From assembly GCA_964444115.1 (NCBI GenBank), contig CAYUFT010000006.1, positions 1-48,469 of the forward strand: 48,469 nucleotides of DNA, written 5' to 3'. This stretch comes from UBA349 sp964444115. GTDB taxonomy: Archaea; Methanobacteriota; Methanobacteria; Methanobacteriales; Methanobacteriaceae. The position numbers and the translations under genes were made by a program. Positions within the stretch are counted from its first letter, which is position 1. Each line of letters opens with the position of its first letter. Below, piece by piece: positions 1-8,419 of this stretch. The notes below the pieces were generated by a model, which made no database searches, was not told where the DNA came from, and worked only from the letters and a program-made list of their open reading frames with translations.

Positions 1-54
1 CGGCATACGAGATAAGGCCACGTGACTGGAGTTCAGACGTGTGCTCTTCCGATC
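1..54 (+). other. Illumina TruSeq index adapter (contamination)
   Basis: Bases 1-13 match the 3' part of the P7 flow-cell oligo. Bases 14-21 (AAGGCCAC) are the reverse complement of index GTGGCCTT. Bases 22-54 match the read-2 adapter up to GATC. This is a library artefact, not chromosome. It puts a spurious upstream GTG in frame with frhA, so a naive translation begins with the well-known adapter peptide MTGVQTCALPI. The real frh promoter and ribosome binding site are therefore absent. Confidence 0.97.
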
Positions 55-60
55 ATACAT

Positions 61-1278
61 TTGAGCGAAAGGATTGTTATATCGCCGACATCACGACAAG
101 AAGGACACGCAGAACTTGTCATGGAAGTCGATGATGAAGGAATCGTGACCAAAGGACGATACTTCAGTATTACTCCTGTTAGAGGTCTTGAGAAAATAGT
201 TACAGGCAAAGCTCCAGAAACCGCTCCAGTTATTGTACAGCGGATTTGTGGTGTTTGTCCTATACCTCACACTCTAGCTTCAGTTGAGGCCATTGATGAC
301 TCACTGGACATAGAAGTACCTAAAGCAGGACAACAACTACGAGAGTTAACCCTTATGGCCCACGATGTAAACAGCCATGCTATCCACCATTTCCTGATAG
401 CTGCTGATTTCGTACCAGAAAACCTTATGGCTGCTGCCATAAACTCTGTTTCTGAAATCAGGAAAAACTGTCAGTATGTAGTGGACATGGTAGCTGGTGA
501 AGGTATTCATCCATCCGATGTGCGGATTGGAGGAATGGCCGATAACATCAGTGAATTAGCCAGAAAGCGCTTATACGCAAGATTAAAACAATTAAAACCT
601 AAAGTCGACGAACACGTTGATTTAATGATTGGTTTAATTGCTGATAAAGACCTACCAAAAGGATTAGGTGTTCACAATCAGCCAACTTTAGCTAGTGACA
701 AAATATATGGTGACCGAACCAAGTTTGATCTGGACAGATTTACTGAAATCATGCCAGAAAGCTGGTACGATGACGCTGAAATTGGCCACAGAGCTTGTTC
801 CACTATTCCATTATACGATGGAGTAAATGTAGAAGTAGGACCAAGAGCAAGAGCTTCAGTATTCGGCGGATTTAAAGACACTGGTGTAGTTGCTCAGCAC
901 GTAGCTCGAGCATATGAGATGAAAACAGCTTTATCCAGAGCTATAGCTATTTTGGATGATCTGGACACTTCTGCTCCTGCTCAAGCTGACTTTGATATAA
1001 CTGGTACTAATAAATTAGGAATTGGTGCTATTGAAGGACCAAGAGGACTGGATGTGCACATGGCACAAATTGCCAATGGTAAAACTCAGTTCTACAGTGC
1101 TTTAGTCCCAACAACCTGGAACATACCAACTATGGGACCTGCAACTGAAGGATTCCACCACGAATTTGGACCCCATGTCATCCGAGCTTATGATCCATGT
1201 CTTTCATGTGCTACTCACGTAATTGTAGTAGACGACGAGGACAGTAGTGTCATTAAAAATGAAATGGTCAGACTTTAA
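61..1278 (+). CDS. frhA: F420-reducing hydrogenase, large (alpha) subunit FrhA
   Basis: Large [NiFe] subunit of coenzyme F420-reducing hydrogenase, which oxidises H2 and passes electrons through FrhG and FrhB to F420. I start it at TTG 61 (SERIVISPT...). This gives 405 residues, the usual FrhA length, and removes the adapter-encoded extension. The N-terminal nickel motif is RICGVC with Cys63 and Cys66; the C-terminal motif is DPCLSCATH with Cys380 and Cys383. The 19 residues after His386 are the C-terminal tail expected to be cut off by FrhD once nickel is inserted. It is first in a frhADGB operon. The upstream promoter and ribosome binding site are lost to the adapter, so the TTG start rests on length and family alignment. 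Confidence 0.96.
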   Translation: MSERIVISPTSRQEGHAELVMEVDDEGIVTKGRYFSITPVRGLEKIVTGKAPETAPVIVQRICGVCPIPHTLASVEAIDDSLDIEVPKAGQQLRELTLMAHDVNSHAIHHFLIAADFVPENLMAAAINSVSEIRKNCQYVVDMVAGEGIHPSDVRIGGMADNISELARKRLYARLKQLKPKVDEHVDLMIGLIADKDLPKGLGVHNQPTLASDKIYGDRTKFDLDRFTEIMPESWYDDAEIGHRACSTIPLYDGVNVEVGPRARASVFGGFKDTGVVAQHVARAYEMKTALSRAIAILDDLDTSAPAQADFDITGTNKLGIGAIEGPRGLDVHMAQIANGKTQFYSALVPTTWNIPTMGPATEGFHHEFGPHVIRAYDPCLSCATHVIVVDDEDSSVIKNEMVRL

Positions 1279-1301
1279 TGGAACTTTAAAAAGGGAATAA
1301 A

Positions 1302-1778
1302 ATGCCATACGATGCAGAGATATTAGTTGTCGGATGCGGAAATGTCCTTTTTAAGGACGACGGATTCGGCCCAGCAGTGATTGAGTCACTTGAAGAATAT
1401 TTCAAAGAAAACGAAGACGAGCGACCAGATAATGTCATGTTTATCGACGCCGGAACGGGAGGCCCCCATTTCGTATTTTCACTTCCCCACGATTCCTGGA
1501 AAAAAATGATTGTGGTGGATATTGTAGAATTTAAAGCAGAACCAGGTACGCTGAGGAAATTCGAAGTGGATGAAATCCCCAAAGGATCTTATGAAAACAT
1601 GCATTCCTGGCCAGTAAACCAGCCATTACATGAACTCAATGAAAAAATTGATGTTATGGTTATTGGATGTAAACCAGAAGAAATCTCTGCCCCTGATGTG
1701 GTCATGGGACTTAGTCCCTCTATTGAAAAAGCTATTCCCGAAGCCATTAAAATGATTTTAAAGGAGATAGGGGTTTAG
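1302..1778 (+). CDS. frhD: Hydrogenase maturation endopeptidase FrhD
   Basis: This 158-residue protein belongs to the HyaD/HycI family of hydrogenase maturation proteases. The N-terminus (ILVVGCGNVLFKDDGFGP) is the family glycine-rich signature, with the acidic residue that binds nickel in the maturing large subunit. A second conserved stretch is VMFIDAGTGG. It is expected to remove the FrhA C-terminal tail after His386. It lies 23 bases after frhA and 4 bases before frhG, the standard methanogen order, with a purine-rich ribosome binding site (AAGGGA) upstream. Confidence 0.95.
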   Translation: MPYDAEILVVGCGNVLFKDDGFGPAVIESLEEYFKENEDERPDNVMFIDAGTGGPHFVFSLPHDSWKKMIVVDIVEFKAEPGTLRKFEVDEIPKGSYENMHSWPVNQPLHELNEKIDVMVIGCKPEEISAPDVVMGLSPSIEKAIPEAIKMILKEIGV

Positions 1779-1782
1779 CAAT

Positions 1783-2610
1783 ATGAGCTTGATTTCCAAA
1801 TTAAAGGGATTATTAGGAATAGGGGCTAAACCAGCTAATGAGGAGCCTAAACCAGCAAAATCAGGACAAGTTGGAGCTTCAGAACAGGAGGTTGAAAAAG
1901 TGGCCGAAGAAAATGCAAAACCAAGAATTGGTTACATTCACTTGAGTGGATGTACCGGAGACATTATGTCGTTAAGTGAAAACTACGACATTCTCGCCGA
2001 ATTACTCACCAACATGGTGGATATTGTTTATGGACAAACCCTAGCAGATGTATGGGAAATGCCGGAAATGGATCTGGCACTCGTAGAAGGGTCTGTCTGT
2101 TTGCAGGATGAACATAGCCTGCATGAATTAATGGAAGTAAGGGAAAAAGCAGCAATGGTATGTGCTTATGGATCATGTTCCGCTACCGGATGTTTCACTA
2201 GATACTCTCGGGGTGGACAACAAGCAAGACCAGATCACGAATCATTCGTGCCTATTGCTGATTTGATTAAAGTGGACTGTGCAATACCAGGATGTCCACC
2301 ATCCCCAGAAATTATCGCTAAAACAGTAGTAGCTTTAATTAATGGAGACATGGACTATTTACAGCCTATGATAGATTTAGCAGGAATGACCGAAGGATGC
2401 GGATGTGATCTGCAAAAATACGTGGTCAATCAGGCTTTATGTATCGGATGCGGTACCTGTGCCATGGCCTGCCAAACCAGAGCTGTTAGTATGACTAATG
2501 GGCGACCAGAAGTTAATGGTGACCGATGTGTAAAATGCGGAATCTGTTATGTACAGTGCCCACGAAGTTGGTTCCCAGAAGAACAAATCAAAAAGGACTT
2601 AGGACTATAG
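1783..2610 (+). CDS. frhG: F420-reducing hydrogenase, small (gamma) subunit FrhG
   Basis: Iron-sulfur subunit of the Frh complex, 275 residues, carrying electrons from the FrhA nickel site to the FrhB flavin. After a lysine/proline-rich N-terminal stretch comes the hydrogenase small-subunit fold, with cluster cysteines in SGCTGD, YGSCSATGC and IPGCPPSP. The C-terminus holds a two-cluster ferredoxin-like domain, CIGCGTCAMAC and CVKCGICYVQCP, as in characterised FrhG. An AGGAGA sequence about 15 bases upstream is the likely ribosome binding site. The length equals that of known FrhG. Confidence 0.96.
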   Translation: MSLISKLKGLLGIGAKPANEEPKPAKSGQVGASEQEVEKVAEENAKPRIGYIHLSGCTGDIMSLSENYDILAELLTNMVDIVYGQTLADVWEMPEMDLALVEGSVCLQDEHSLHELMEVREKAAMVCAYGSCSATGCFTRYSRGGQQARPDHESFVPIADLIKVDCAIPGCPPSPEIIAKTVVALINGDMDYLQPMIDLAGMTEGCGCDLQKYVVNQALCIGCGTCAMACQTRAVSMTNGRPEVNGDRCVKCGICYVQCPRSWFPEEQIKKDLGL

Positions 2611-2622
2611 GAGGCTGGAAAA

Positions 2623-3468
2623 ATGGTTTTAGGTACTTACAAAGAAATAGTCTCTGCAAGAGCAACCGATAAACAGATCCAAAAAGTCTCTCAAGACGGT
2701 GGAATTGTCACCGGTTTATTAGCCTTTGCACTAGAAGAAAAAATCATTGAAGGAGCCGTAGTTGCTGGACCTACTGATGAATTCTGGAAACCAGAACCAA
2801 TGGTAGCCATGTCTGCTGATGAGATCATCGCAGCTGCTGGTACCAAGTATACTTTCTCCCCTAATGTAATGATGTTAAAGAAAGCTGTACGGCAATACGG
2901 TATTGAAAAATTAGGAACTGTTGCTATTCCATGTCAAACCATGGGTATCAGAAAAATGCAGTCCTACCCATTCGGTGTACGATTCTTAGCTGATAAGATC
3001 AAGTTATTGATTGGTATTTACTGTATGGAAAACTTCCCATATGCTTCTCTAGAAACTTTCATCTCAGAGAAAATGGGAGTCAGTATGGAATTAGTAGAAA
3101 AAATGGACATTGGTAAAGGTAAATTCTGGGTATACACTCAGGACGAAGTCTTAAGCATACCACTTAAAGAAACCCACGGATATGAACAAAGCGGATGTAA
3201 CGTCTGTCTGGACTACGTGGCTGAATTAGGTGATGTGTCCACTGGATCTGTTGGTTCACCTGATGGATGGTCCACAGTTATTACCCGAACCGATGGTGGA
3301 GATTCTATCTTCAAACAAGCAGTTGAAGCAGGAGCATTCGAGACCAAAGACATAGCTAATGTTAAACCGGGACTCGACCTTCTACAAAAATTATCTGCTC
3401 AGAAGAAAGAGAAAAACCAGAAAACCATCGACAAGAGAAAAGAAATGGGACTACCAGTACCATTTTAA
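2623..3468 (+). CDS. frhB: F420-reducing hydrogenase, beta subunit FrhB
   Basis: FAD- and F420-binding subunit, 281 residues, catalysing reduction of coenzyme F420 in the Frh complex. It has the FrhB/FdhB-family features: an N-terminal SQDGGIVTGLL segment, AIPCQTMGIRKM, GIYCMENFPY and the cluster-binding HGYEQSGCNVCLDYVAELGD. It follows frhG by 12 bases with a strong GGAGG ribosome binding site and is the last gene of the operon. A thymidine-rich run follows the stop. Confidence 0.96.
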   Translation: MVLGTYKEIVSARATDKQIQKVSQDGGIVTGLLAFALEEKIIEGAVVAGPTDEFWKPEPMVAMSADEIIAAAGTKYTFSPNVMMLKKAVRQYGIEKLGTVAIPCQTMGIRKMQSYPFGVRFLADKIKLLIGIYCMENFPYASLETFISEKMGVSMELVEKMDIGKGKFWVYTQDEVLSIPLKETHGYEQSGCNVCLDYVAELGDVSTGSVGSPDGWSTVITRTDGGDSIFKQAVEAGAFETKDIANVKPGLDLLQKLSAQKKEKNQKTIDKRKEMGLPVPF

Positions 3469-3470
3469 AT

Positions 3471-3495
3471 TCTCTTTTTCTTTATTTTTATTTTG
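3471..3495 (+). terminator. Poly-T terminator of the frh operon
   Basis: Several T runs directly after the frhB stop, typical of archaeal intrinsic termination. No stem is needed or seen. Confidence 0.5.
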
Positions 3496-3538
3496 GATTA
3501 ATTAATTATACACTTATTTGAAATAGGTGGGTGTTTTT

Positions 3539-3913
3539 ATGGATGTTTTAATTGCTTTTTTAGTCATAGTAATGGTTTATATTTATGGAATTATTTACTA
3601 CTTTTATAAAAGATCAAAGAAAAGGCAAAAAAAGAAATCTAATTTGATGCTTAGGGCCATCACCTATTTCAGAAGGAAAAATTTTGATCAAGCAAAGTAT
3701 TATTTTGAGCTGGCTTATAATGAGTCACTTGAATCTGAAGATATGTATGTAGCTGCTGAAAGTCTCTATTATTTGGCGTTTATTTATGATAAAAAAGGAC
3801 ATAACCCAATGGCAAGGGAAATTCTTCAAGAAGCACTAGATTATTATCAACACCTAAATGAATCTGAAGGAATAAAAAAAGCTCAGGATTTAATGGCAAA
3901 AATTTCACAATGA
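3539..3913 (+). CDS. Membrane-anchored TPR protein
   Basis: Small protein of 124 residues. A hydrophobic N-terminal segment (about residues 1-23) is followed by a very basic patch (KRSKKRQKKK) and then by two tetratricopeptide-like helical pairs (about residues 36-70 and 72-108; AKYYFELAYNESLES, SLYYLAFIYDKKGH, AREILQEALDYY). The start is ATG 3539 because AGGTGG lies 8 bases upstream; a GTG at 3527 falls inside that site. TPR folds mediate protein-protein contacts, so an adaptor role at the membrane is inferred. It has its own spacing from frhB and nothing ties it functionally to the hydrogenase. Confidence 0.75.
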   Translation: MDVLIAFLVIVMVYIYGIIYYFYKRSKKRQKKKSNLMLRAITYFRRKNFDQAKYYFELAYNESLESEDMYVAAESLYYLAFIYDKKGHNPMAREILQEALDYYQHLNESEGIKKAQDLMAKISQ

Positions 3914-4036
3914 TTTTTAGGGATAATATTTCAGGTGATTAAATAGCATTTTATATGAAATAATAAAAGGCTGAGAAGGGGAATGATATGAAATAATGCT
4001 TAACACTATCCCTCAACTTTATTTATTTTTAGATTT

Positions 4037-4963
4037 TTATTCTGTAATAATTTTACAACCATCTGATTCAACAATAACTGTGTGTTCTGCTTGAGAAACC
4101 CAGGCCCCACTTTTTTCTCTAAGTACATGATAGGGATAGATTGCCCGGGATTTAATTAACACTCGCATGGATGAAGTAAGTCTTTTTTCATCAAATGAAT
4201 CTAAAAGCCATCTCTCAGCAAATGGGAGTATTTTATATTCTGATTTTATAGTGCTCATGACTTTTTTGGCGTGCAACATTCGCATGGGTCTGTCTCGTAA
4301 GAAACGGAAAATGTATGTTTGGTGCATGTCGGTTACATACCCTACCCCATCAGTAGCAAAGGGTTCCACCGCTAAAACATCTCCTTCTTCTAATTTATGG
4401 CCATTTTTTTCTCCAATATTGGGAATGGAAAGTCCTGAGTGGAGAATCCACTGTTCCATACTGTGCCCAGTTAAATTGGCCACAGGTTTAAAACCATACT
4501 CATGTATGGTATTTTCCACTACTTTGCCGATTTTTTCAAGTTCTACACCTGCTCTTATGGTACTTAATGCATTGTTTAATGCTTCTCTTGAGGCATCAAT
4601 CATTTTAAGATTTTTTTGAGCTAAATCTTCACTGTACTGGCTTTCGTCCAGATTTTGATATCCCTCGACCAGAATGGATGATGCACTATCGGCGATATAA
4701 CCATTTACATGAGCTCCAAGGTCAAGTTTAACCAGATCACCAGATTTAATAAGAGTTTCATCTCCGGGAGGGGAGGTGTAATGTGCAGTTAATTCGTTAA
4801 TTGATACGTTGCACGGAAAAGCAGGAAATCCTCCTTTTTCAATAATTTGACTTTCTACAAAATTTACAAGGTCTATAATTGGTAGTCCGTCTTTAATTAT
4901 TTTTAATGCATCTTCTCTAACTTGAGAAACAATTTTGCCTGCTTTTTCATAGGATTCCATCAT
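4037..4963 (-). CDS. map: Methionine aminopeptidase, type II
   Basis: Removes the initiator methionine from nascent proteins. The length of 308 residues fits archaeal type II enzymes. All five metal ligands of the dinuclear site can be placed: Asp81 and Asp92 (DLGAHVNGYIADSA), His167 (GHSMEQW), Glu200 (AVEPFATDG) and Glu293 (QAEHTVIV). His61 (ELTAHYTSP) matches the substrate-binding histidine. The roughly 60-residue helical insert before the last glutamate is the type II mark. Two consecutive ATG codons open the gene; either could be used. Monocistronic, convergent with the TPR gene. Confidence 0.95.
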   Translation of the reverse strand: MMESYEKAGKIVSQVREDALKIIKDGLPIIDLVNFVESQIIEKGGFPAFPCNVSINELTAHYTSPPGDETLIKSGDLVKLDLGAHVNGYIADSASSILVEGYQNLDESQYSEDLAQKNLKMIDASREALNNALSTIRAGVELEKIGKVVENTIHEYGFKPVANLTGHSMEQWILHSGLSIPNIGEKNGHKLEEGDVLAVEPFATDGVGYVTDMHQTYIFRFLRDRPMRMLHAKKVMSTIKSEYKILPFAERWLLDSFDEKRLTSSMRVLIKSRAIYPYHVLREKSGAWVSQAEHTVIVESDGCKIITE

Positions 4964-5203
4964 AAGATCACGATTTTACTATTTAAAAATTACTGAATTT
5001 TATATTAATACATAAGATTAAAATTTAACATTAATTTTTATATTTTTTAGTTATGCTTTAATAGATTTATACTATTTCATTTTTCCAAATGATTCTTTTA
5101 AGGATAATTCATAGGAATTATTACTTTTAAAGTTTTTAATTAAGCTAATTTTTAAAAAAACAAACTATGCGCATGATGACTTAGAAATAGTATTAAATAA
5201 GAA

Positions 5204-5214
5204 TTTTTATATAT
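5204..5214 (+). promoter_or_regulatory. TATA box for the coiled-coil gene pair
   Basis: TTTTTATATAT lies about 38 bases before the ATG at 5247, predicting a start near 5233 and a very short leader with the GGAGGG ribosome binding site. Confidence 0.5.
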
Positions 5215-5246
5215 GATACCATCCAAAAAATAAATGGAGGGAAATT

Positions 5247-5675
5247 ATGGCTTCAAGTACATTTGTGATACCACAAAATATTTTTCTGTTAATAATTGCT
5301 GTAATTGCATTAATAGCTATAGTAGTAGTAGTTATTCAGTGGAGAAGAGTTAGGGAAACTCAAAATAATGCTATTCTAATGGATAAACAAATAGAACTCA
5401 AAAAGATATCTCTGGTGGAAAAAGATCTAGAGTCTAAAAGATTAATGGAAACGGCTATTCCATTACCTAAGGACCAGCAAGATAACCTAATTAATATTCG
5501 CCAAGGTACTTCGGAATTAATGGCTGAAATTGGTTATCTCCATACTGAAATAAGTGAGAGATTGGCTAGATTAGAAGCCCAAACTGAGTTCAAGAAACTG
5601 CAGAAAATGCTCAATGAGATTGAGAATAAGGAATCAGAACTAGACAAAAATATGAAAAAGGTTAAAGGGGATTAA
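5247..5675 (+). CDS. Membrane-anchored coiled-coil protein, function unknown
   Basis: A 142-residue protein I do not recognise. Residues 11-31 form one strongly hydrophobic helix (FLLIIAVIALIAIVVVVIQW) followed by basic WRRVRE, predicting the rest to be cytoplasmic. Residues about 40-142 are charged and heptad-like (KQIELKKISLVEKDLESKR, EISERLARLEAQTEFKKLQK), consistent with a long coiled coil. The start has a clear GGAGGG site. It is followed after 2 bases by another protein of the same design, so the two are probably co-translated partners. Confidence 0.75.
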   Translation: MASSTFVIPQNIFLLIIAVIALIAIVVVVIQWRRVRETQNNAILMDKQIELKKISLVEKDLESKRLMETAIPLPKDQQDNLINIRQGTSELMAEIGYLHTEISERLARLEAQTEFKKLQKMLNEIENKESELDKNMKKVKGD

Positions 5676-5677
5676 AA

Positions 5678-6178
5678 ATGGATGCTATATCCTTACTGGC
5701 AATTCTTGTATTGGCCGGAGCGATTGTAGTACTATTTTATTATTACTTACAAAATTCTAACAATGCCAGTGTTGGTAAATTTAAAAGTCAAGTATATGAG
5801 TTTGGAGATCGTGTAGGTGGCGGTCATGAGTCTATGTCTGCAATGGGACAAAAAACAGCAGGTGTAGGGGAAAAAATGTCTGGCATGGGCGATAAAATAA
5901 TGGGAAAAGTTAAAGAGGTTCCTATTAGTACTGATGTTCTTTCCAACAGAATTGATGCTTTTTTAGATGAGAAAAGTGATGAATTAATAAAAGACTGGGA
6001 TTTAGCAACTAAAACTGATGTTAACGATCTTGAAAAAAGAATGGATGTAGCTACTCGTAATATTGGTGAATTAGAACATAGATTCGATGAGTATCGAGGT
6101 TATACTAATAAAAGAATGGATTCCTTGGATAAAAGGCTCAAAAATATTGAAGGTGTGGAAGAAGAGAATTCTTCTTAA
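5678..6178 (+). CDS. Membrane-anchored coiled-coil protein, second of a pair
   Basis: A 166-residue protein I do not recognise. It has an N-terminal transmembrane helix (about residues 5-24) and then a Met/Gly/Lys-rich segment with a short repeat (MSAMGQKTAGVGEKMSGMGD, near residues 52-71). The C-terminal helical region has regular charged heptads (DVNDLEKRMDVATRNIGELE, KRMDSLDKRLKNIEG). It starts 2 bases after the preceding gene, whose end supplies the ribosome binding site (AAAGGGG). The shared layout of short anchor plus cytoplasmic coil suggests a membrane-tethered scaffold or oligomer; that is inference only. Confidence 0.72.
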   Translation: MDAISLLAILVLAGAIVVLFYYYLQNSNNASVGKFKSQVYEFGDRVGGGHESMSAMGQKTAGVGEKMSGMGDKIMGKVKEVPISTDVLSNRIDAFLDEKSDELIKDWDLATKTDVNDLEKRMDVATRNIGELEHRFDEYRGYTNKRMDSLDKRLKNIEGVEEENSS

Positions 6179-6279
6179 TTCAACAGGTTAGCTAAAATTA
6201 ATAGTGATAAGGTCATTTTTCATTATTTGAAATAATATTGTATAACTTTTTTTCTTAATTTTGAAAAATTGAGGGAAAC

Positions 6280-6290
6280 CTTTATATAGG
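6280..6290 (+). promoter_or_regulatory. TATA box of initiator tRNA gene
   Basis: CTTTATATAGG with a purine-rich BRE-like GGGAAA just upstream, centred about 28 bases before the tRNA 5' end. Confidence 0.65.
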
Positions 6291-6311
6291 AATACCACTA
6301 ATGTTTAGTTA

Positions 6312-6387
<76 letters not shown>

Positions 6388-6635
6388 TTCTTTTTATAAT
6401 TATATTTAAAATAAAGTATTAAATTTTTAATTAGTATTTTTCCTGTTTTATTTATTGTTTTTGAATATTTTTAAATATAAAAAGATTGTTACTTTAAAAA
6501 TAAAAATGCCTAGATTGATTATACTTTTCAGGATAATTAACGAAATTTTAGAATAAAAAATTAATGATTATATATTTTTAATATTAAAATATCAAACATC
6601 TTTTATTTCTTACTTAATTTTAAAAATAAAATAAT
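6388..6635. other. AT-rich intergenic region
   Basis: Very AT-rich. The first bases (ATTCTTTTTATAATT) are a likely tRNA terminator. I see no further gene or repeat. Confidence 0.4.
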
Positions 6636-7385
6636 TTAAACATATTCTTCATTTAAAATGGACACCACAGAATTCACATGTTTTTTAAGGTCTTCAGTTT
6701 CTTTTAACAGCTTTTCATTTCTTTTTTTGTGCTGATTTATTTTTTCTTCTAAAGATCTTTGAACTTTTCCCATTTCTGCCAGTTTTTTGTCTTTTTCAGA
6801 TATGATGTTCATATACTTTTCTTCAGCTTTTATAAGGCGTTCAATTTCTTTTTCTTGGGATATAGACTCACCGTAAACTTTTGAAAAACTATCTTCCAGT
6901 TTTTTGAATTCTGTTTCAATTATTTCATGGGCTTTATAATAATCTCCCAATCCTTCTTTGATATCAAGGGCAGATTCTGAAATATTTTGAACATTTTCAA
7001 CTGTTTTTTCCATGCTACCACCTTTTTTAAGAAGATTTTCAATGCTAAACTTTAAATCTTCATCTTGGCAGGTTTTACTAACAAAGTCACCGTTTTTAAA
7101 AGTTTTAATTTTATTTAAATGTTCATCATCGGTATGTGAACTATAAAAAACAATAGGAATTTCAAATTGATCTTCAATGACTTTTGCAGCACTAATGCCG
7201 TCTAATTCTCCTTTAAGAGATATTTCCATAATTACTAAATCAGTATTTTTATATTCAACTCTTTTTAAAGCTTCTTTTCCTGACAAAGCAATCTTAGGAA
7301 CTTCATATCCCCACGATTTAATTTTTTTCTGTAGTTCTATAGCGAAAATACCATCGTCTTCCACTATCAACACATTTTCTGTCAT
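6636..7385 (-). CDS. Receiver-domain protein with Glu at the phosphorylation site and a coiled-coil tail
   Basis: A 249-residue protein. Residues 4-121 are a CheY-like receiver: the acidic pocket is present (VEDDG, Asp10/Asp11), and the switch Ser/Thr (FYSSH) and the conserved Lys (VSKTC) are present. The position that normally carries the phosphorylated Asp reads Glu54 (LVIMEISLKGELDGI). The codon is GAA, so this is not a misreading. From residue 125 on the protein is a charged coiled coil with no DNA-binding or enzymatic output domain. No histidine kinase lies nearby. A constitutively 'on' or phosphorylation-independent receiver acting through its coil is inferred. Confidence 0.85.
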   Translation of the reverse strand: MTENVLIVEDDGIFAIELQKKIKSWGYEVPKIALSGKEALKRVEYKNTDLVIMEISLKGELDGISAAKVIEDQFEIPIVFYSSHTDDEHLNKIKTFKNGDFVSKTCQDEDLKFSIENLLKKGGSMEKTVENVQNISESALDIKEGLGDYYKAHEIIETEFKKLEDSFSKVYGESISQEKEIERLIKAEEKYMNIISEKDKKLAEMGKVQRSLEEKINQHKKRNEKLLKETEDLKKHVNSVVSILNEEYV

Positions 7386-7789
7386 AATATCCCCCTATTA
7401 TCACATTTTATAATTTAATCCTCGCAATATTCTCTAATTTAATGAACATGATGATTTTAGTAAATAAAATTATTATTTAATTCCTGATAATTTTAAAGTT
7501 AAATTAATCACTCATATTAATTTATAACTTTCTATTAATAAAAATTATTGTTTATTAAAATTATAAGATAATTCATAAATAACCTATAAATCCCAATTAA
7601 ATTAAATAATATTAATTCTATCATGATTATAAAAAGACTCTAATGTACTTTTCACAAAAACACAATGAAACTAATGACTAATAATTAACATGGAAATATA
7701 TCTAAATGCTGCTAAACTTTGAATCAATTGGAATTCAACAAATAGATTTTTATATTATAAAAAATGATTGTTAGTATATTTAATTAATT
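7386..7789. other. AT-rich intergenic region upstream of RNase P RNA
   Basis: 404 bases of AT-rich DNA. It holds the ribosome binding site of the receiver gene (GGGGGAT on the minus strand near 7391-7396) and a TATA-like sequence for RNase P RNA at 7749-7760. I see no coding frame or repeat. Confidence 0.4.
7749..7760 (+). promoter_or_regulatory. Probable TATA box of RNase P RNA gene
   Basis: TTTATATTATAA, centred about 36 bases upstream of the first paired base of the RNA; this would imply a short 5' leader. A second, closer AT-rich box is at 7772-7781. Confidence 0.4.
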
Positions 7790-8105
7790 GATGGCAAGCC
7801 GAAGAGCAGCCACCGGTTTCCCTTTTTAGGGTTTAAACTGAGGAAACTCCACTCATCATACAGAACCGCGGTACTGTGAGGTACTTGCTGAGAAGTTAGA
7901 CTCTGGAGCAGAAACGACACGTCTTTTAATGAATGAACATGATGCTTTCTCGAAAAAGTTGAACGACATTAAAAGGAACGGTGAAACGGCCAATCCGTGG
8001 GATGCAAGGGCAAAATGCTGCTGTTGACTAACTGTACGAGGCAGAGGTAGTCCGCCTAGATGAATGCTGCTGAAACAGAAAGTGGGTTACTCCCGGCATG
8101 CCATC
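7790..8105 (+). ncRNA. rnpB: RNase P RNA, archaeal
   Basis: Catalytic RNA that removes tRNA 5' leaders. The ends pair as helix P1 (GATGGCAAGCCG at 7790-7801 with CGGCATGCCATC at 8094-8105). The conserved core is visible: CR-I is GAGGAAACTCC near 7843, the CR-II/III surroundings include GAACGGTGAAACGGCC and GCAAGGGC, and CR-IV/V is GAAACAGAAAGTGGGTTAC near 8072. The length of about 316 bases fits archaeal type A RNAs. No ORF of note overlaps it. Confidence 0.95.
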
Positions 8106-8179
8106 TCTCAAAATTAGAAATAGTTTTATTTAAATAGAATATTTATATAAATTTCTTTTTTCATTAAATAAATTCTCAA

Positions 8180-8419
8180 TTACTTATTAAAAGCACCTTT
8201 TTCACAGTAAAAGAGACCCACCATTTTATATTCTAGCTGCACTGGACACCGCGGGCAATGACAACCCCATTTTTCAAGTTCACAAATGGTTGCTCCAGTA
8301 CTACAATATAAAATTTCTTTTTTACCTTCCATACATCCACTGTATGCAGGACATCCAGGACATAGACATTTATCTCTATTTTCAGGAGTATTCGGAACAT
8401 TAGATAATTTATCATCCAT
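8180..8419 (-). CDS. Cysteine-rich DUF2769-like protein
   Basis: A 79-residue protein whose body is dense in cysteine: CLCPGCPAYSGCM near the N-terminus, then YCSTG, ICELE, WGCHCPRCP and FYCEKG near the C-terminus. The pattern resembles the DUF2769 family seen in methanogens and is consistent with metal or iron-sulfur binding. Biochemical function is unknown. ATG 8419 is preceded on the minus strand by AAAAGGATG. It stands alone between RNase P RNA and the ABC pair. A 60-codon ORF in another frame here is a shadow. Confidence 0.75.
   Translation of the reverse strand: MDDKLSNVPNTPENRDKCLCPGCPAYSGCMEGKKEILYCSTGATICELEKWGCHCPRCPVQLEYKMVGLFYCEKGAFNK

Noticed and set aside
22..60. N-terminal extension of FrhA (MTGVQTCALPIIH)
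   Set aside because: Encoded by the Illumina adapter; not biological.
8233..8415. 60-codon ORF inside the DUF2769-like gene in another frame
   Set aside because: Shadow ORF; the Cys-rich frame has the ribosome binding site and family pattern.
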